Of a stretch of 63,193 nucleotides of DNA, positions 24,612 to 33,473 are shown piece after piece. Each line of letters starts with the position of its first letter. The first letter of the stretch is position 1. The notes beneath the pieces were generated by a model. That model saw only the letters and a list, made by a program, of their open reading frames with translations. It searched no databases and was not told the DNA's origin. The stretch is from contig NZ_LGCN01000209.1 in the NCBI RefSeq assembly GCF_001279005.1, forward strand, positions 1 through 63,193. Reading direction: 5' to 3'. The position numbers were made by a program, and so were the translations under genes. Source of the stretch: Streptomyces caelestis. GTDB lineage: Bacteria; Actinomycetota; Actinomycetes; Streptomycetales; Streptomycetaceae.

Positions 24612-26285
24612 GTGCGGCCAGTCGGCAGCAAGTACCTGCTCGAGGAGCCGCTCGGTCGCGGCGCCACGGGCACCGTCTGGCGAGCCCGCCAGCGCGAGAC
24701 CGCGGGCGCCGAGGCGGCCGTGCCCGGACAGCCCGGCGAGACCGTCGCGATCAAGGTCCTCAAGGAGGAGCTCGCGGGCGACGCCGACGTCGTGATGCGC
24801 TTCCTGCGGGAGCGGTCCGTCCTGCTCCGGCTCACCCACCCCAACATCGTCCGGGTCCGCGACCTGGTCGTCGAGGGTGATCTGCTGGCCCTGGTCATGG
24901 ACCTCGTCGAGGGCCCCGACCTGCACCGCCACCTCCGCGAGAACGGCCCCTTCACCCCCGTCGCCGCCGCCCTGCTGACCGCGCAGATCGCCGACGCGCT
25001 CGGCGCCAGCCACGCCGACGGCGTGGTGCACCGCGACCTGAAGCCCGCCAACGTCCTGCTGAAGCAGACCGGCGGCGAGATGCACCCGATGCTGACCGAC
25101 TTCGGCATCGCCCGCCTCGCCGACTCCCCGGGCCTGACCCGCACCCACGAGTTCGTCGGCACGCCCGCGTACATCGCGCCCGAGTCCGCCGAGGGCCGCC
25201 CGCAGACCTCCGCCGTCGACATCTACGGCGCCGGCATCCTGCTGTACGAGCTGGTCACCGGCCGCCCGCCGTTCTCCGGCGGCTCCGCCCTGGAGGTGCT
25301 GCACCAGCACCTGAGCGCCGAACCGCGCCGCCCCTCCACCGTCCCCGACCCGCTGTGGACGGTCATCGAGCGCTGCCTGCGCAAGAACCCCGACGAACGG
25401 CCCAGCGCCGAGAACCTCGCGCGCGGCCTGCGCGTCGTCGCCGACGGCATCGGCGTGCACGCGAACTCCGCGCAGATCGCCGCCGCCGAGAACGTCGGCG
25501 CGCTGCTCGCCCCCGACCCGGCCCCCGCGCCCGTACCCGGCACGCCCGGCGCATCCGGCGACGCCGACCCGACGCAGGTGCTGCCGCACGGCGCGGGCGT
25601 CTACGACCCCAACGGCGCGACCAGCGTCCTGCCGCAGACCGGCGGCCCGGCCGGCGCCGCCGACCCCACGGCCGTCATGCCCCCCGTGCCGCCGGGGCAG
25701 CCCGGCGGACCCGGAGCCGGGCCGGAGGACCCGCACCCCTGGCAGAACCAGCTCCGCGCGGCCCGCGACCGCAACGAGCAGACCCAGGTCCAGTACCTCG
25801 ACCCCAGCGAGGACCCGCTGCGCCGCCGCCCCCAGCGCCAGGTCGCCCGGCCCCCGCAGCAGCAGCCCCAGCAGCCGCAGCGGCGTCCGCAGCCGCAGCA
25901 GCCCGGCCCCGGATACGGCCACCCGCAGCAGCACCGGCCCCAGCAGTACGCCCCGCCGCCGGAGCCGCAGCGCCGGCAGCAGCCCCAGCCGCCGCAGCGG
26001 TACGCCCCGCCGCCCGAGCCGCAGCGCCCGGCCAGGGAGCCCCGGGAGCCCCGGCAGCGCAGCGCCAACCCGATGCGCATCCCCGGCCTGGGCTGTCTGA
26101 AGGGCTGCCTGTTCACGGTCGTCATCCTGTTCGTCGCGGGCTGGCTGATCTGGGAGCTGAGCCCGCTCCAGGACTGGATCGGCACCGGCAAGAGCTACTG
26201 GGGACAGCTCAGCGACTGGTTCGGCTCGGTGACGGGCTGGATCGAGGACCTGGGCGGCTCCTCGGACCCCACCGGGACGAACTGA
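24612..26285 (+). CDS. pkaA: Serine/threonine protein kinase PkaA
   Basis: A 557-residue eukaryotic-type kinase. The kinase domain spans residues ~5-270: LLEEPLGRGATGTVWRA (Gly-rich loop), VAIKVLKEEL (ATP-binding Lys), VVHRDLKPANVLL (catalytic Asp), LTDFGIARL (metal Asp) and GTPAYIAPE. A Pro/Gln-rich linker (~300-480, many QQP and PPPEPQR runs) precedes one membrane span near 500 (LFTVVILFVAGWLIW) and a ~40-residue outer tail. The kinase is thus cytoplasmic and anchored. I prefer GTG 24612, which has GGGAG at 8-base spacing; GTG 24603 overlaps that site. It is followed by pkaB on the same strand after 109 bp. The pair matches pkaA/pkaB described in S. coelicolor. Confidence 0.93.
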   Translation: MRPVGSKYLLEEPLGRGATGTVWRARQRETAGAEAAVPGQPGETVAIKVLKEELAGDADVVMRFLRERSVLLRLTHPNIVRVRDLVVEGDLLALVMDLVEGPDLHRHLRENGPFTPVAAALLTAQIADALGASHADGVVHRDLKPANVLLKQTGGEMHPMLTDFGIARLADSPGLTRTHEFVGTPAYIAPESAEGRPQTSAVDIYGAGILLYELVTGRPPFSGGSALEVLHQHLSAEPRRPSTVPDPLWTVIERCLRKNPDERPSAENLARGLRVVADGIGVHANSAQIAAAENVGALLAPDPAPAPVPGTPGASGDADPTQVLPHGAGVYDPNGATSVLPQTGGPAGAADPTAVMPPVPPGQPGGPGAGPEDPHPWQNQLRAARDRNEQTQVQYLDPSEDPLRRRPQRQVARPPQQQPQQPQRRPQPQQPGPGYGHPQQHRPQQYAPPPEPQRRQQPQPPQRYAPPPEPQRPAREPREPRQRSANPMRIPGLGCLKGCLFTVVILFVAGWLIWELSPLQDWIGTGKSYWGQLSDWFGSVTGWIEDLGGSSDPTGTN

Positions 26286-26394
26286 GCTTGTTTACTGATT
26301 TATCGACATCTGAGGGTTGATTTCCGGATCCGCTGTGAAGGCCGGCACCCCGGACGCGTAGCTTTGGCGACAACACGCGTCGGTAGGAGCAGTC

Positions 26395-27636
26395 TTGGCA
26401 CGGAGAATCGGCAGCCGGTACACCGCCCATCAGATCCTCGGGCGGGGCAGCGCCGGCACGGTGTGGCTGGGCGAGGGCCCCGACGGGCCCGTCGCCATCA
26501 AGCTGCTGCGTGAGGATCTCTCCTCGGACCAGGAGCTCGTCGGCCGCTTCGTGCGGGAGCGGACGGCGCTGCTCGGTCTGGAGCACCCGCACGTCGTCTC
26601 CGTGCGCGACATGGTGGTCGACGGCAACGACCTCGCGCTGGTCATGGACCTGGTCCGCGGCACGGACCTGCGCACCCGCCTCGACCGGGAGCGCAGGCTG
26701 GCCCCGGAGGCCGCGGTCGCGATCGTCGCCGACGTCGCCGACGGGCTGGCGGCGGCGCACGCGGCCGGGGTCGTGCACCGGGACGTGAAGCCGGAGAACG
26801 TGCTGCTCGACATGCAGGGCCCGCTCGGCCCCGGCGGCTCGCACCGCGCCCTGCTCACCGACTTCGGTGTGGCGAAACTCATCGACACCCCGCGCCGCAC
26901 CCGGGCCACGAAGATCATCGGAACGCCGGACTACCTGGCTCCGGAGATCGTCGAGGGCCTGCCCCCGCGCGCCTCGGTCGACATCTACGCGCTGGCCACG
27001 GTCCTGTACGAGCTGCTCGCCGGCTTCACGCCGTTCGGCGGCGGACACCCGGGCGCGGTGCTGCGCCGTCACGTCACCGAGACGGTCGTCCCCCTCCCCG
27101 GCATCCCGGACGAGCTGTGGCAGCTGCTGGTGCAGTGCCTGGCGAAGGCCCCGGCGTCCCGGCTGCGCGCCTCCGAGCTGGGCGCGCGGCTGCGGGAGCT
27201 GCTGCCGATGCTGGCGGGGATGCCGCCGCTGGACGTCGACGAGCCGGACACCGAGCCCGCCGAGGAGGCCGGGGAGGACTTCCAGCCCTCCGGGGCGGCC
27301 CAGGGCGCCGGGGAGCCGGTGCGGCGCCGCGGCGCGGTCCCGCTGGTGCCGGGCGCGAAACCGGCCGACTCCAACCGCGACACGCACACGTCGATGAGGG
27401 TGCCGGCCCCCGACGAGCTGGCCGGCGGCGCCCGCGGCACGGCCCGCGCGCCCCGCGCGGCGGGTGCGCGCCGGCCGGGCTCCGCCCGCAACCGCGCGGT
27501 CGCCCGCCGACGCCGGCTCACCCTGGCGGTGGCGGCGGTGCTCGTGGCGGCGGGCGTCGGCACCTGGCTGGCCACGACGGAGGACGCCCCGACCCCACCC
27601 CAGAACACCCGGAACTCGGCCCCCGCGAACCCGTAG
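26395..27636 (+). CDS. pkaB: Serine/threonine protein kinase PkaB
   Basis: A 413-residue kinase. The domain is complete: [48 protein letters not shown] and GTPDYLAPE, over residues ~5-265. A ~110-residue charged linker leads to a membrane span near 380 ([19 protein letters not shown]) and a short outer tail. The start is TTG 26395, chosen because AGGAG lies six bases upstream and the family starts a few residues before the Gly loop. The 109-bp gap after pkaA is unusually AT-rich at 26286-26330 and has a TAGCTT box at about 26365, so pkaB may have its own promoter. The two linkers share no clear similarity, which suggests distinct partners. Confidence 0.93.
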   Translation: MARRIGSRYTAHQILGRGSAGTVWLGEGPDGPVAIKLLREDLSSDQELVGRFVRERTALLGLEHPHVVSVRDMVVDGNDLALVMDLVRGTDLRTRLDRERRLAPEAAVAIVADVADGLAAAHAAGVVHRDVKPENVLLDMQGPLGPGGSHRALLTDFGVAKLIDTPRRTRATKIIGTPDYLAPEIVEGLPPRASVDIYALATVLYELLAGFTPFGGGHPGAVLRRHVTETVVPLPGIPDELWQLLVQCLAKAPASRLRASELGARLRELLPMLAGMPPLDVDEPDTEPAEEAGEDFQPSGAAQGAGEPVRRRGAVPLVPGAKPADSNRDTHTSMRVPAPDELAGGARGTARAPRAAGARRPGSARNRAVARRRRLTLAVAAVLVAAGVGTWLATTEDAPTPPQNTRNSAPANP

Positions 27637-27648
27637 CTGCGGGCAGTC

Positions 27649-27666
27649 GTGCCGCTGGGGCGGCAC
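27649..27666 (+). terminator. Short hairpin after pkaB
   Basis: GTGCCGC (27649-27655) pairs with GCGGCAC (27660-27666) around TGGG, 13 bp after the pkaB stop. It has no U-tract. It may be a weak terminator separating pkaB from prfB. Confidence 0.45.
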
Positions 27667-27779
27667 GGGTGGGCGCAGCGGCACCTTGCCGGCGCCGGCG
27701 AGCGAGCGTGCCCGTCCGGCGGCGCCCTCGTGCGGCCGCACTGCGTGGGCCGGAGCGCGGAGCCGTTACGCTGGAGGGC

Positions 27780-28886
27780 GTGGCAGTCGTCGATGTATCC
27801 GAAGAGCTCAAGTCCCTCTCCTCGACCATGGAGTCGATCGAGGCCGTTCTGGACCTCGACAAGCTGAGGGCAGACATCGCCGTGCTCGAGGAGCAGGCGG
27901 CCGCGCCGTCCCTGTGGGACAACCCGGACGAGGCGCAGAAGATCACCAGCAAGCTCTCCCACCTCCAGGCCGAGGTGCGGAAGACCGAGGCACTCCGGGG
28001 CCGGATCGACGATCTCGCCGTGCTCTTCGAGATGGCCGAGGAGGAGGACGACCCGGACACCCGCGCGGAGGCCGAGGCGGAGCTCGCACTCGTCAAGAAG
28101 GCGCTGGACGAGATGGAGGTCCGGACGCTGCTCAGCGGCGAGTACGACTCCCGCGAGGCGCTCGTCAACATCCGCGCGGAGGCCGGTGGCGTCGACGCCG
28201 CCGACTTCGCCGAGAAGCTCCAGCGCATGTACCTGCGCTGGGCCGAGCAGCGCGGCTACAAGACCGAGCTGATCGAGACGTCGTACGCGGAGGAGGCCGG
28301 CATCAAGTCGACCACCTTCTCCGTCCAGGCGCCCTACGCCTACGGCACCCTCTCCGTCGAGCAGGGCACCCACCGCCTGGTGCGCATCTCGCCCTTCGAC
28401 AACCAGGGCCGCCGCCAGACCTCCTTCGCGGGCGTCGAGATCCTCCCCGTGGTCGAGCAGACCGACCACATCGAGATCGACGAGTCCGAACTGCGGGTGG
28501 ACGTGTACCGGTCGTCCGGGCCCGGCGGTCAGGGCGTGAACACCACCGACTCCGCGGTGCGGCTCACCCACCTCCCCACCGGCATCGTGGTCTCCTGCCA
28601 GAACGAGCGCTCCCAGATCCAGAACAAGGCCACCGCGATGAACGTCCTCCAGGCCAAGCTCCTGGAGCGGCGCCGTCAGGAGGAGCAGGCCAAGATGGAC
28701 GCCCTCAAGGGCGACGGCGGCAACTCCTGGGGCAACCAGATGCGTTCGTACGTGCTGCACCCGTACCAGATGGTCAAGGACCTGCGCACGGAGCACGAAG
28801 TCGGCAACCCCGAGTCCGTGTTCAACGGCGAGATCGACGGTTTCCTGGAGGCCGGAATTCGCTGGCGCAAGCAGCAGGAGAAGTAA
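27780..28886 (+). CDS. prfB: Peptide chain release factor 2
   Basis: A 368-residue class I release factor that recognises UGA and UAA stop codons. The anticodon-like SPF motif of RF2 (RISPFDNQG) is at 204-206, and the GGQ catalytic motif ([18 protein letters not shown]) is at 249-251. The frame is continuous from GTG 27780, so the programmed +1 frameshift known in enteric prfB is absent. A GGAGGG lies only one base before the start, too close for normal use. TACGCT at 27767-27772 is positioned as a -10 box that would begin transcription at about 27779, so a leaderless mRNA is likely. A strong terminator follows the gene. Confidence 0.96.
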   Translation: MAVVDVSEELKSLSSTMESIEAVLDLDKLRADIAVLEEQAAAPSLWDNPDEAQKITSKLSHLQAEVRKTEALRGRIDDLAVLFEMAEEEDDPDTRAEAEAELALVKKALDEMEVRTLLSGEYDSREALVNIRAEAGGVDAADFAEKLQRMYLRWAEQRGYKTELIETSYAEEAGIKSTTFSVQAPYAYGTLSVEQGTHRLVRISPFDNQGRRQTSFAGVEILPVVEQTDHIEIDESELRVDVYRSSGPGGQGVNTTDSAVRLTHLPTGIVVSCQNERSQIQNKATAMNVLQAKLLERRRQEEQAKMDALKGDGGNSWGNQMRSYVLHPYQMVKDLRTEHEVGNPESVFNGEIDGFLEAGIRWRKQQEK

Positions 28887-28918
28887 CTCCCGGCGCGCAC
28901 ACCGATTTGTCGACAAGG

Positions 28919-28952
28919 CAACTGCCGTCAGTTGGACGGCAGTTGTCTTTTT
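28919..28952 (+). terminator. Rho-independent terminator after prfB
   Basis: CAACTGCCGTC (28919-28929) pairs perfectly with GACGGCAGTTG (28935-28945) around a five-base loop and is followed by TCTTTTTC. The run of T residues makes this one of the few classical intrinsic terminators in the window. Confidence 0.9.
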
Positions 28953-29041
28953 CGTGCCGCTGTTGTCCGGGATTTACATCACACTCACAGCTTCGTTGTC
29001 CCACAAAGCGCGCGTAGGCGGACATCGCGCACGCAACGGCC

Positions 29042-29070
29042 TTGACGTTCTTTTGGAAAATGGGAAGGGT
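29042..29070 (+). promoter_or_regulatory. Possible promoter of the sortase-substrate gene
   Basis: TTGACG (29042-29047) and AAGGGT (29065-29070) are 17 bp apart in the 308-bp gap between prfB and the repeat protein gene. The -35 is good and the -10 poor. The resulting leader would be about 120 nt long. Confidence 0.35.
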
Positions 29071-29194
29071 GAAGCGTGGCATGCGTATCTCTGGGGCGCA
29101 TGTGAACCGGGGGGCGTTTCATCGTAGTCACCCCCGTTGATCACGGCCCCGAGCGCCGCCTCATTGACGATGAGCTACTGGGGGTAGCACACAT

Positions 29195-29950
29195 ATGACC
29201 AAGAAGACGCGGATCCGTGTCGCTCGGATCGCGGCCGGCGCCGTGATCGCGGCCGGCGCCTCGCTGTCGGCGGCGGGTGCCGCTTCGGCGCTCGACTTCA
29301 GCATCGGCATCACCGCCGGGGGAGAGGACCCGGACCCGGGCTGCGAGGTCGGCACCGGTCCCGAGTGCCCGGGTGAGGGTGGCGAGGACCCCGGCAACGG
29401 CGGTGAAGACCCCGGCAACGGTGGCGAGGACCCCGGTAACGGCGGTGAAGACCCCGGCAACGGTGGCGAGGACCCCGGCAACGGTGGCGAGGACCCCGGC
29501 AACGGTGGCGAGGACCCCGGCAACGGTGGCGAGGACCCCGGTAACGGTGGCGAGGACCCCGGTAACGGTGGCGAGGACCCCGGTAACGGCGGTGAAGACC
29601 CCGGTAACGGTGGCGAGGACCCCGGTAACGGCGGTGAAGACCCCGGCGACGGCGGCGAGGGCCCCGTGGAGGAGCCCACCGAGCCCGCCACCCCGGGTGA
29701 CGACGACACCCCCGGCACCACCCCGGACGGCGGCAACAACGCCTCCCCGCAGGACCAGGGCTCCTCGGCCCTCACCGACACCGGCGACGACGCCACGGGC
29801 GCCTCGGCCCAGGGCAGCGGCAAGGAGCTCGCCGAGACCGGTGCCGCCGAGACCACCTTCCTGCTGATCGGCGCCGCCACGATGATCGCCGGCGGTGTCG
29901 GCTTCCGGGTGCTGCCGCGCCTGATGGCCGGCCGCGGCGCCGCCGCCTGA
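29195..29950 (+). CDS. Cell-wall-anchored repeat protein, class E sortase substrate
   Basis: A 251-residue secreted protein. A Sec signal peptide (KKTRIRVARIAAGAVIAAG, ending AASA before LDFS) opens it. Residues ~64-154 are thirteen seven-residue repeats: twelve EDPGNGG and one EDPGDGG, giving a very acidic, Gly/Pro-rich stalk. A Thr/Pro/Asp-rich segment follows. The C-terminus has LAETG at 212-216, then a hydrophobic span (TFLLIGAATMIAGGVGF) and a short basic tail. LAxTG is the signal used by class E sortases, known in Streptomyces for chaplin anchoring, so the protein should be linked to peptidoglycan. No folded ligand domain is visible, so it may act as a spacer or ion-binding coat. It has prfB upstream and a perfect 20-bp hairpin downstream. 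Confidence 0.82.
   Translation: MTKKTRIRVARIAAGAVIAAGASLSAAGAASALDFSIGITAGGEDPDPGCEVGTGPECPGEGGEDPGNGGEDPGNGGEDPGNGGEDPGNGGEDPGNGGEDPGNGGEDPGNGGEDPGNGGEDPGNGGEDPGNGGEDPGNGGEDPGNGGEDPGDGGEGPVEEPTEPATPGDDDTPGTTPDGGNNASPQDQGSSALTDTGDDATGASAQGSGKELAETGAAETTFLLIGAATMIAGGVGFRVLPRLMAGRGAAA
29384..29656 (+). repeat. Thirteen tandem 21-bp coding repeats
   Basis: Thirteen units of 21 bp run without interruption from 29384 to 29656, each encoding EDPGNGG except the last (EDPGDGG). Units differ only by synonymous changes (GAG/GAA, GGC/GGT in the Gly codons). These form recognisable sub-families shared by distant units, the pattern left by unequal exchange and gene conversion. Copy number is expected to vary between strains without breaking the frame. 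Confidence 0.95.
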
Positions 29951-29988
29951 CGGTGGCCGCGCGCGTACGCACCGTACGCACGAGGTGA

Positions 29989-30030
29989 CGGGAAGGGCCC
30001 GGAGCGCGGTCGCGCTCCGGGCCCTTCCCG
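29989..30030. terminator. Perfect 20-bp bidirectional hairpin
   Basis: Bases 29989-30008 pair perfectly with 30011-30030 around a two-base loop. It lies between the sortase-substrate gene (ends 29950) and the convergent zinc-ribbon gene (ends 30048), so it can stop transcription from both sides. There is no T-run. Confidence 0.85.
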
Positions 30031-30047
30031 CGTTCCGTACCCGTACG

Positions 30048-30239
30048 TCAGACGGTCTGGTGGGCGAGCAGCGCCACCGCCGCGACCAGCACCGCCAGCA
30101 GTGCGATCAGCATCATGGGGTTCAGCCCCGCGAAGAAGTTCTCCTGCTGCAGCCGCTCGCGGTTCGCGCGGCACACCGGGCACCGGCCCTCGCTCACGGG
30201 CGCGGCGCAGTTCGCGCACACCAGCCGGTCGTACGTCAT
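30048..30239 (-). CDS. Small zinc-ribbon membrane protein
   Basis: A 63-residue protein. Two CxxC knuckles (LVCANCAAPVSEGRCPVCRA) form a zinc ribbon near the N-terminus. A short charged linker and one membrane span (MMLIALLAVLVAAVALLA) make up the rest. The ATG at 30239 is preceded by GAGGAGGG at good spacing; a longer in-frame extension to 30308 lacks such a site. The ribbon should be cytoplasmic and the tail outside. I do not know its function. Proteins of this form occur near divisome and secretion genes, and ftsEX lies next door, but that is only context. Confidence 0.75.
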   Translation of the reverse strand: MTYDRLVCANCAAPVSEGRCPVCRANRERLQQENFFAGLNPMMLIALLAVLVAAVALLAHQTV

Positions 30240-30365
30240 GCGCTCGCCCTCCTCGCACCTGTTCCGGATGACATAACGCCCGCCACCCCGCGAACGTTCC
30301 CCCTCCACTGTGCCAGGTTCCCGCGGAGGCTGCGCTGGGTCGCTCCGGAAGGGGTGGTTTCGGAG

Positions 30366-30417
30366 GTTTCGCGGCTGCGGGCCGTGGGGGTTGTCCGCGC
30401 AGTTCCCCGCGCCCCTG
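30366..30417. repeat. Dispersed Streptomyces intergenic repeat
   Basis: The 52-bp stretch TTTCGCGGCTGCGGGCCGTG (from 30367) continuing to GCGCAGTTCCCCGCGCCCCT (30397-30416) matches, from memory, a short element scattered in many copies between genes across Streptomyces genomes. Its 3' half is self-complementary (GCGGGGAACTGCGC). It lies in the 308-bp gap between the divergent zinc-ribbon and ftsE genes. No other copy is visible in this window. Confidence 0.55.
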
Positions 30418-30547
30418 AGGTGTTGTGCTCGCCCCGTGCTGGAACAAAAGGGCGCAAGTCTTGCACAACCCCTACCGGTGCCTGCGCTCGCCCACCAGGT
30501 TCGCGTATGGTCACGCTCATCTACCCCCGGCTACCCGTGGTGCATCC

Positions 30548-31237
30548 GTGATCCGATTCGACAATGTGTCCAAGGCCTACCCCAAGCAGAACCGCCCCGC
30601 GCTCAGGGACGTCACCCTGGAAGTGGAGAAGGGCGAGTTCGTGTTCCTCGTGGGGTCCTCCGGCTCCGGAAAGTCCACCTTCCTGCGGCTGATCCTCCGC
30701 GAGGAGCGGGCCAGCCACGGGCAGGTGCACGTTCTGGGCAAGGACCTCGCCCGCGTCTCCAACTGGAAGGTGCCGCAGATCCGGCGCCAGCTGGGGACCG
30801 TCTTCCAGGACTTCCGCCTGCTGCCGAACAAGACGGTCGCCGAGAACGTCGCCTTCGCGCAGGAGGTGATCGGCAAGTCGCGCGGTGAGATCCGCAAGTC
30901 CGTGCCGCAGGTGCTCGACCTCGTCGGGCTCGGCGGCAAGGAGGAGCGGATGCCCGGCGAGCTCTCCGGCGGTGAACAGCAGCGCGTCGCCATCGCGCGG
31001 GCCTTCGTCAACCGGCCCAAGCTGCTCATCTGCGACGAGCCCACCGGCAACCTCGACCCGCAGACCTCCGTCGGCATCATGAAGCTGCTCGACCGGATCA
31101 ACCGGACGGGCACCACCGTGGTGATGGCGACGCACGACCAGAACATCGTGGACCAGATGCGCAAGCGCGTCATCGAGCTGGAGAAGGGCCGTCTCGTCCG
31201 CGACCAGGCGCGCGGCGTCTACGGCTACCAGCACTGA
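30548..31237 (+). CDS. ftsE: Cell division ATP-binding protein FtsE
   Basis: A 229-residue ABC ATPase. Walker A is GSSGSGKST at 36-44, the Q-loop region reads [13 protein letters not shown], the signature is [10 protein letters not shown], Walker B is [13 protein letters not shown], and the switch His is in ATHDQNIVD. FtsE pairs with FtsX to drive peptidoglycan hydrolases at the septum. The start is GTG 30548, which matches the family. No clear ribosome site precedes it, and a TACCCG box at about 30533 hints at a leaderless message. ftsX follows after 29 bp. Confidence 0.95.
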   Translation: MIRFDNVSKAYPKQNRPALRDVTLEVEKGEFVFLVGSSGSGKSTFLRLILREERASHGQVHVLGKDLARVSNWKVPQIRRQLGTVFQDFRLLPNKTVAENVAFAQEVIGKSRGEIRKSVPQVLDLVGLGGKEERMPGELSGGEQQRVAIARAFVNRPKLLICDEPTGNLDPQTSVGIMKLLDRINRTGTTVVMATHDQNIVDQMRKRVIELEKGRLVRDQARGVYGYQH

Positions 31238-31266
31238 CGCTCCACGGAAAGGCTTGATCAGACGCC

Positions 31267-32184
31267 ATGCGCGCCCAGTTCGTCCTGTCGGAGATCGGCG
31301 TCGGTCTCCGCCGCAACCTGACGATGACCTTCGCCGTCGTCGTCTCCGTCGCCCTGTCGCTCGCCCTGTTCGGTGGTTCGCTCCTGATGAACGACCAGGT
31401 GAACACCATGAAGGGCTACTGGTACGACAAGGTCAACATCTCCATCTTCCTGTGCAACAAGAGCGACGCCGAGTCCGATCCCAACTGCGCCAGGGGCGCG
31501 GTGACCGACGATCAGAAGGGTCAGATCAAGACCGACCTGGAGAAGATGCCGGCCGTCGACTCGGTGACGTACGAGTCGCAGGACGAGGCGTACAAGCACT
31601 ACAAGGAGCAGTTCGGCGACTCCCCGCTGGCCAGCTCCCTGACGCCGGACCAGATGCAGGAGTCGTACCGCATCAAGCTGAAGGACCCGGAGAAGTACCA
31701 GGTCATCGCGACCGCCTTCGACGGGCGGGACGGCGTGCAGTCGGTGCAGGACCAGAAGGGCACCCTGGACAACCTCTTCGGGCTGCTGGAAGGCATGAAC
31801 ATCGCCGCCCTCGCGATGATGGCGCTCATGCTGGTCGTGGCCCTGATGCTGATCGTGAACACGGTGCGCGTCTCCGCCTTCAGCCGCCGCCGCGAGACCG
31901 GCATCATGCGGCTGGTCGGCGCCTCCGGCTTCTACATCCAGACGCCGTTCATCATGGAGGCCGCCGTCGCCGGGCTCATCGGCGGCATCCTCGCGTGCGG
32001 ATTCCTGGTGGTCGGGCGGTACTTCATCATCGACCACGGACTGGCCCTGTCGGAGAAGCTGAACCTGATCAACTTCATCGGCTGGGACGCCGTGCTGACG
32101 AAGCTGCCGCTGATCCTCGCGACCAGTCTGCTGATGCCCGCGTTGGCCGCGTTCTTCGCGCTGCGCAAGTACCTGAAGGTGTGA
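31267..32184 (+). CDS. ftsX: Cell division protein FtsX
   Basis: A 305-residue membrane protein of the FtsX/MacB type with four spans: one near residues 20-42 (FAVVVSVALSLALFGGSLL), then three in the C-terminal half (~180-205, ~225-250, ~275-295). The large outer loop between spans 1 and 2 (~45-175) includes CNKSDAESDPNC, a pair of cysteines that could form a disulfide. In related actinobacteria this loop binds a hydrolase activator. The conserved cytoplasmic SRRRETGIMRLVGASGFY segment contacts FtsE. Its position directly after ftsE makes the assignment secure. Confidence 0.95.
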   Translation: MRAQFVLSEIGVGLRRNLTMTFAVVVSVALSLALFGGSLLMNDQVNTMKGYWYDKVNISIFLCNKSDAESDPNCARGAVTDDQKGQIKTDLEKMPAVDSVTYESQDEAYKHYKEQFGDSPLASSLTPDQMQESYRIKLKDPEKYQVIATAFDGRDGVQSVQDQKGTLDNLFGLLEGMNIAALAMMALMLVVALMLIVNTVRVSAFSRRRETGIMRLVGASGFYIQTPFIMEAAVAGLIGGILACGFLVVGRYFIIDHGLALSEKLNLINFIGWDAVLTKLPLILATSLLMPALAAFFALRKYLKV

Positions 32185-32251
32185 CTCTTGCCAAGAGGGA
32201 CGCGCGGTCAACCGACCGTGCGCCCCTTCGCGTTGTCCTAGACTCACCGGC

Positions 32252-33427
32252 ATGTCAGGTCGTGCCCTGTTCTGTCAGCCCCGCCGCATCCGCCGCGGGG
32301 CCGCCCTGACCTTGGTGTTCGCGAGCGTGCTCGTCGCCGGCGCGGCCACGGGCAGCCTTCCCGGGGCCGGCGGCGGGGCCACGGCGGACGGCGCCCCCGC
32401 GGCCGCTCCCGTCGGCCACGGCGCGGACGTCGCCCGGGCGGCCGAGGAGGCCGCCGCCGACGGCGCCTCCCCCATGGAGGCAGCCCGGCGCGCCGTCAGC
32501 CGCAGCGGGGACCGCTGGGCCGCCGTCTACTCCCCGGGCGAGTACGAGGAGTTCGAGGAGGCCCTGGACGGCCGGTACACCGGCGTCGGCCTGTGGGCCC
32601 GCGAGCGGGAGGGCCGTATCGAGGTGACGCGGGTGGGCGACGACACGCCCGCCGCCGACGCCGGGATCCGCGCGGGGGACCGGCTGCGCAGCGTCGACGG
32701 CGAGAAGGTCGACGGCCGGCCCGTCACGGAGGTCGTCTCCTTACTGCGCGGCGGGAGCGGCGGCGCGTCCGCCGGCACCACCGTCCGCCTCGGCCTGGAA
32801 CGCGGCACGCGCGTGTGGAGCGAGACCCTGCGCCGGGCCAGGCTGTCCCGGGACACCGTCACCGTCGGCGCACTCGCCTCCGGGGCGACCGTCATCGAGG
32901 TCGGCGCCTTCACCAAGGGCTCCGGCGACGAGGTCCGCGCCGCCGTACGGCGGGTCCCGGCCGGCGCCGGCATCGTCCTCGACCTGCGGGGCAACTCCGG
33001 GGGGCTGGTCGCCGAGGCGGTCACCGCCGCCTCCGCCTTCCTCGACGGCGGCCTGGTCGCCACGTACGACGTCGAGGGCGAGCAGCGCGCCCTGCACGCC
33101 GAGCCCGGCGGCGACACCACCAGACCCCTGGTCGCGCTCGTCGACGGCGGGACGATGAGCGCGGCCGAGCTCCTCACCGGCGCCCTGCAGGACCGCGGGC
33201 GGGCGGTCGTCGTGGGCTCCCGCACCTTCGGCAAGGGCTCGGTCCAGATGCCGACCCCGCTGCCCGACGGCTCCGTCGCCGAGCTGACCGTCGGCCACTA
33301 CCGCACCCCCTCCGGCCGGGGCGTCGACGGCCACGGCATCACCCCCGACCTGGAGGCCGACGAAGAGGCGCTCCAGCGGGCCGAGACGGTCCTCGGCGGA
33401 CTCGGCCGCCAGTCCCGCGGTCGATAA
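32252..33427 (+). CDS. S41 family C-terminal processing peptidase (TTA codon)
   Basis: A 391-residue exported protease of the CtpA family. A signal or anchor segment ([19 protein letters not shown]) is near residues 17-37. A PDZ domain follows at ~105-190 ([29 protein letters not shown]). The peptidase core holds the Ser-Lys dyad: Ser303 in [13 protein letters not shown] and Lys328 in TFGKGSVQ, at the usual 25-residue spacing. TAGACT at 32239-32244, with the ATG at 32252, suggests a leaderless mRNA. Codon 164 (32741-32743) is TTA, the rare leucine codon read by the bldA tRNA, so translation may depend on developmental stage. It lies between ftsX and smpB, in the order I recall for S. coelicolor. 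Confidence 0.9.
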   Translation: MSGRALFCQPRRIRRGAALTLVFASVLVAGAATGSLPGAGGGATADGAPAAAPVGHGADVARAAEEAAADGASPMEAARRAVSRSGDRWAAVYSPGEYEEFEEALDGRYTGVGLWAREREGRIEVTRVGDDTPAADAGIRAGDRLRSVDGEKVDGRPVTEVVSLLRGGSGGASAGTTVRLGLERGTRVWSETLRRARLSRDTVTVGALASGATVIEVGAFTKGSGDEVRAAVRRVPAGAGIVLDLRGNSGGLVAEAVTAASAFLDGGLVATYDVEGEQRALHAEPGGDTTRPLVALVDGGTMSAAELLTGALQDRGRAVVVGSRTFGKGSVQMPTPLPDGSVAELTVGHYRTPSGRGVDGHGITPDLEADEEALQRAETVLGGLGRQSRGR

Positions 33428-33473
33428 TCGGCTTCCCGCGGACCCCCTCCGTAGTGCGAAAATGGGCGGCACT

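Noticed and set aside
24150..25934. N-terminal extension of the FHA-FtsK protein by ~595 codons
   Set aside because: It runs antisense to pkaA and has no family similarity; the FHA protein has a clear ATG at 24149.
27780..28886. Programmed +1 frameshift in prfB
   Set aside because: The frame is continuous from GTG to stop with no in-frame TGA, as is usual in actinobacteria.
29384..29656. CRISPR-like array from regular 21-bp repeats
   Set aside because: The units are contiguous with no spacers and encode an in-frame heptapeptide.
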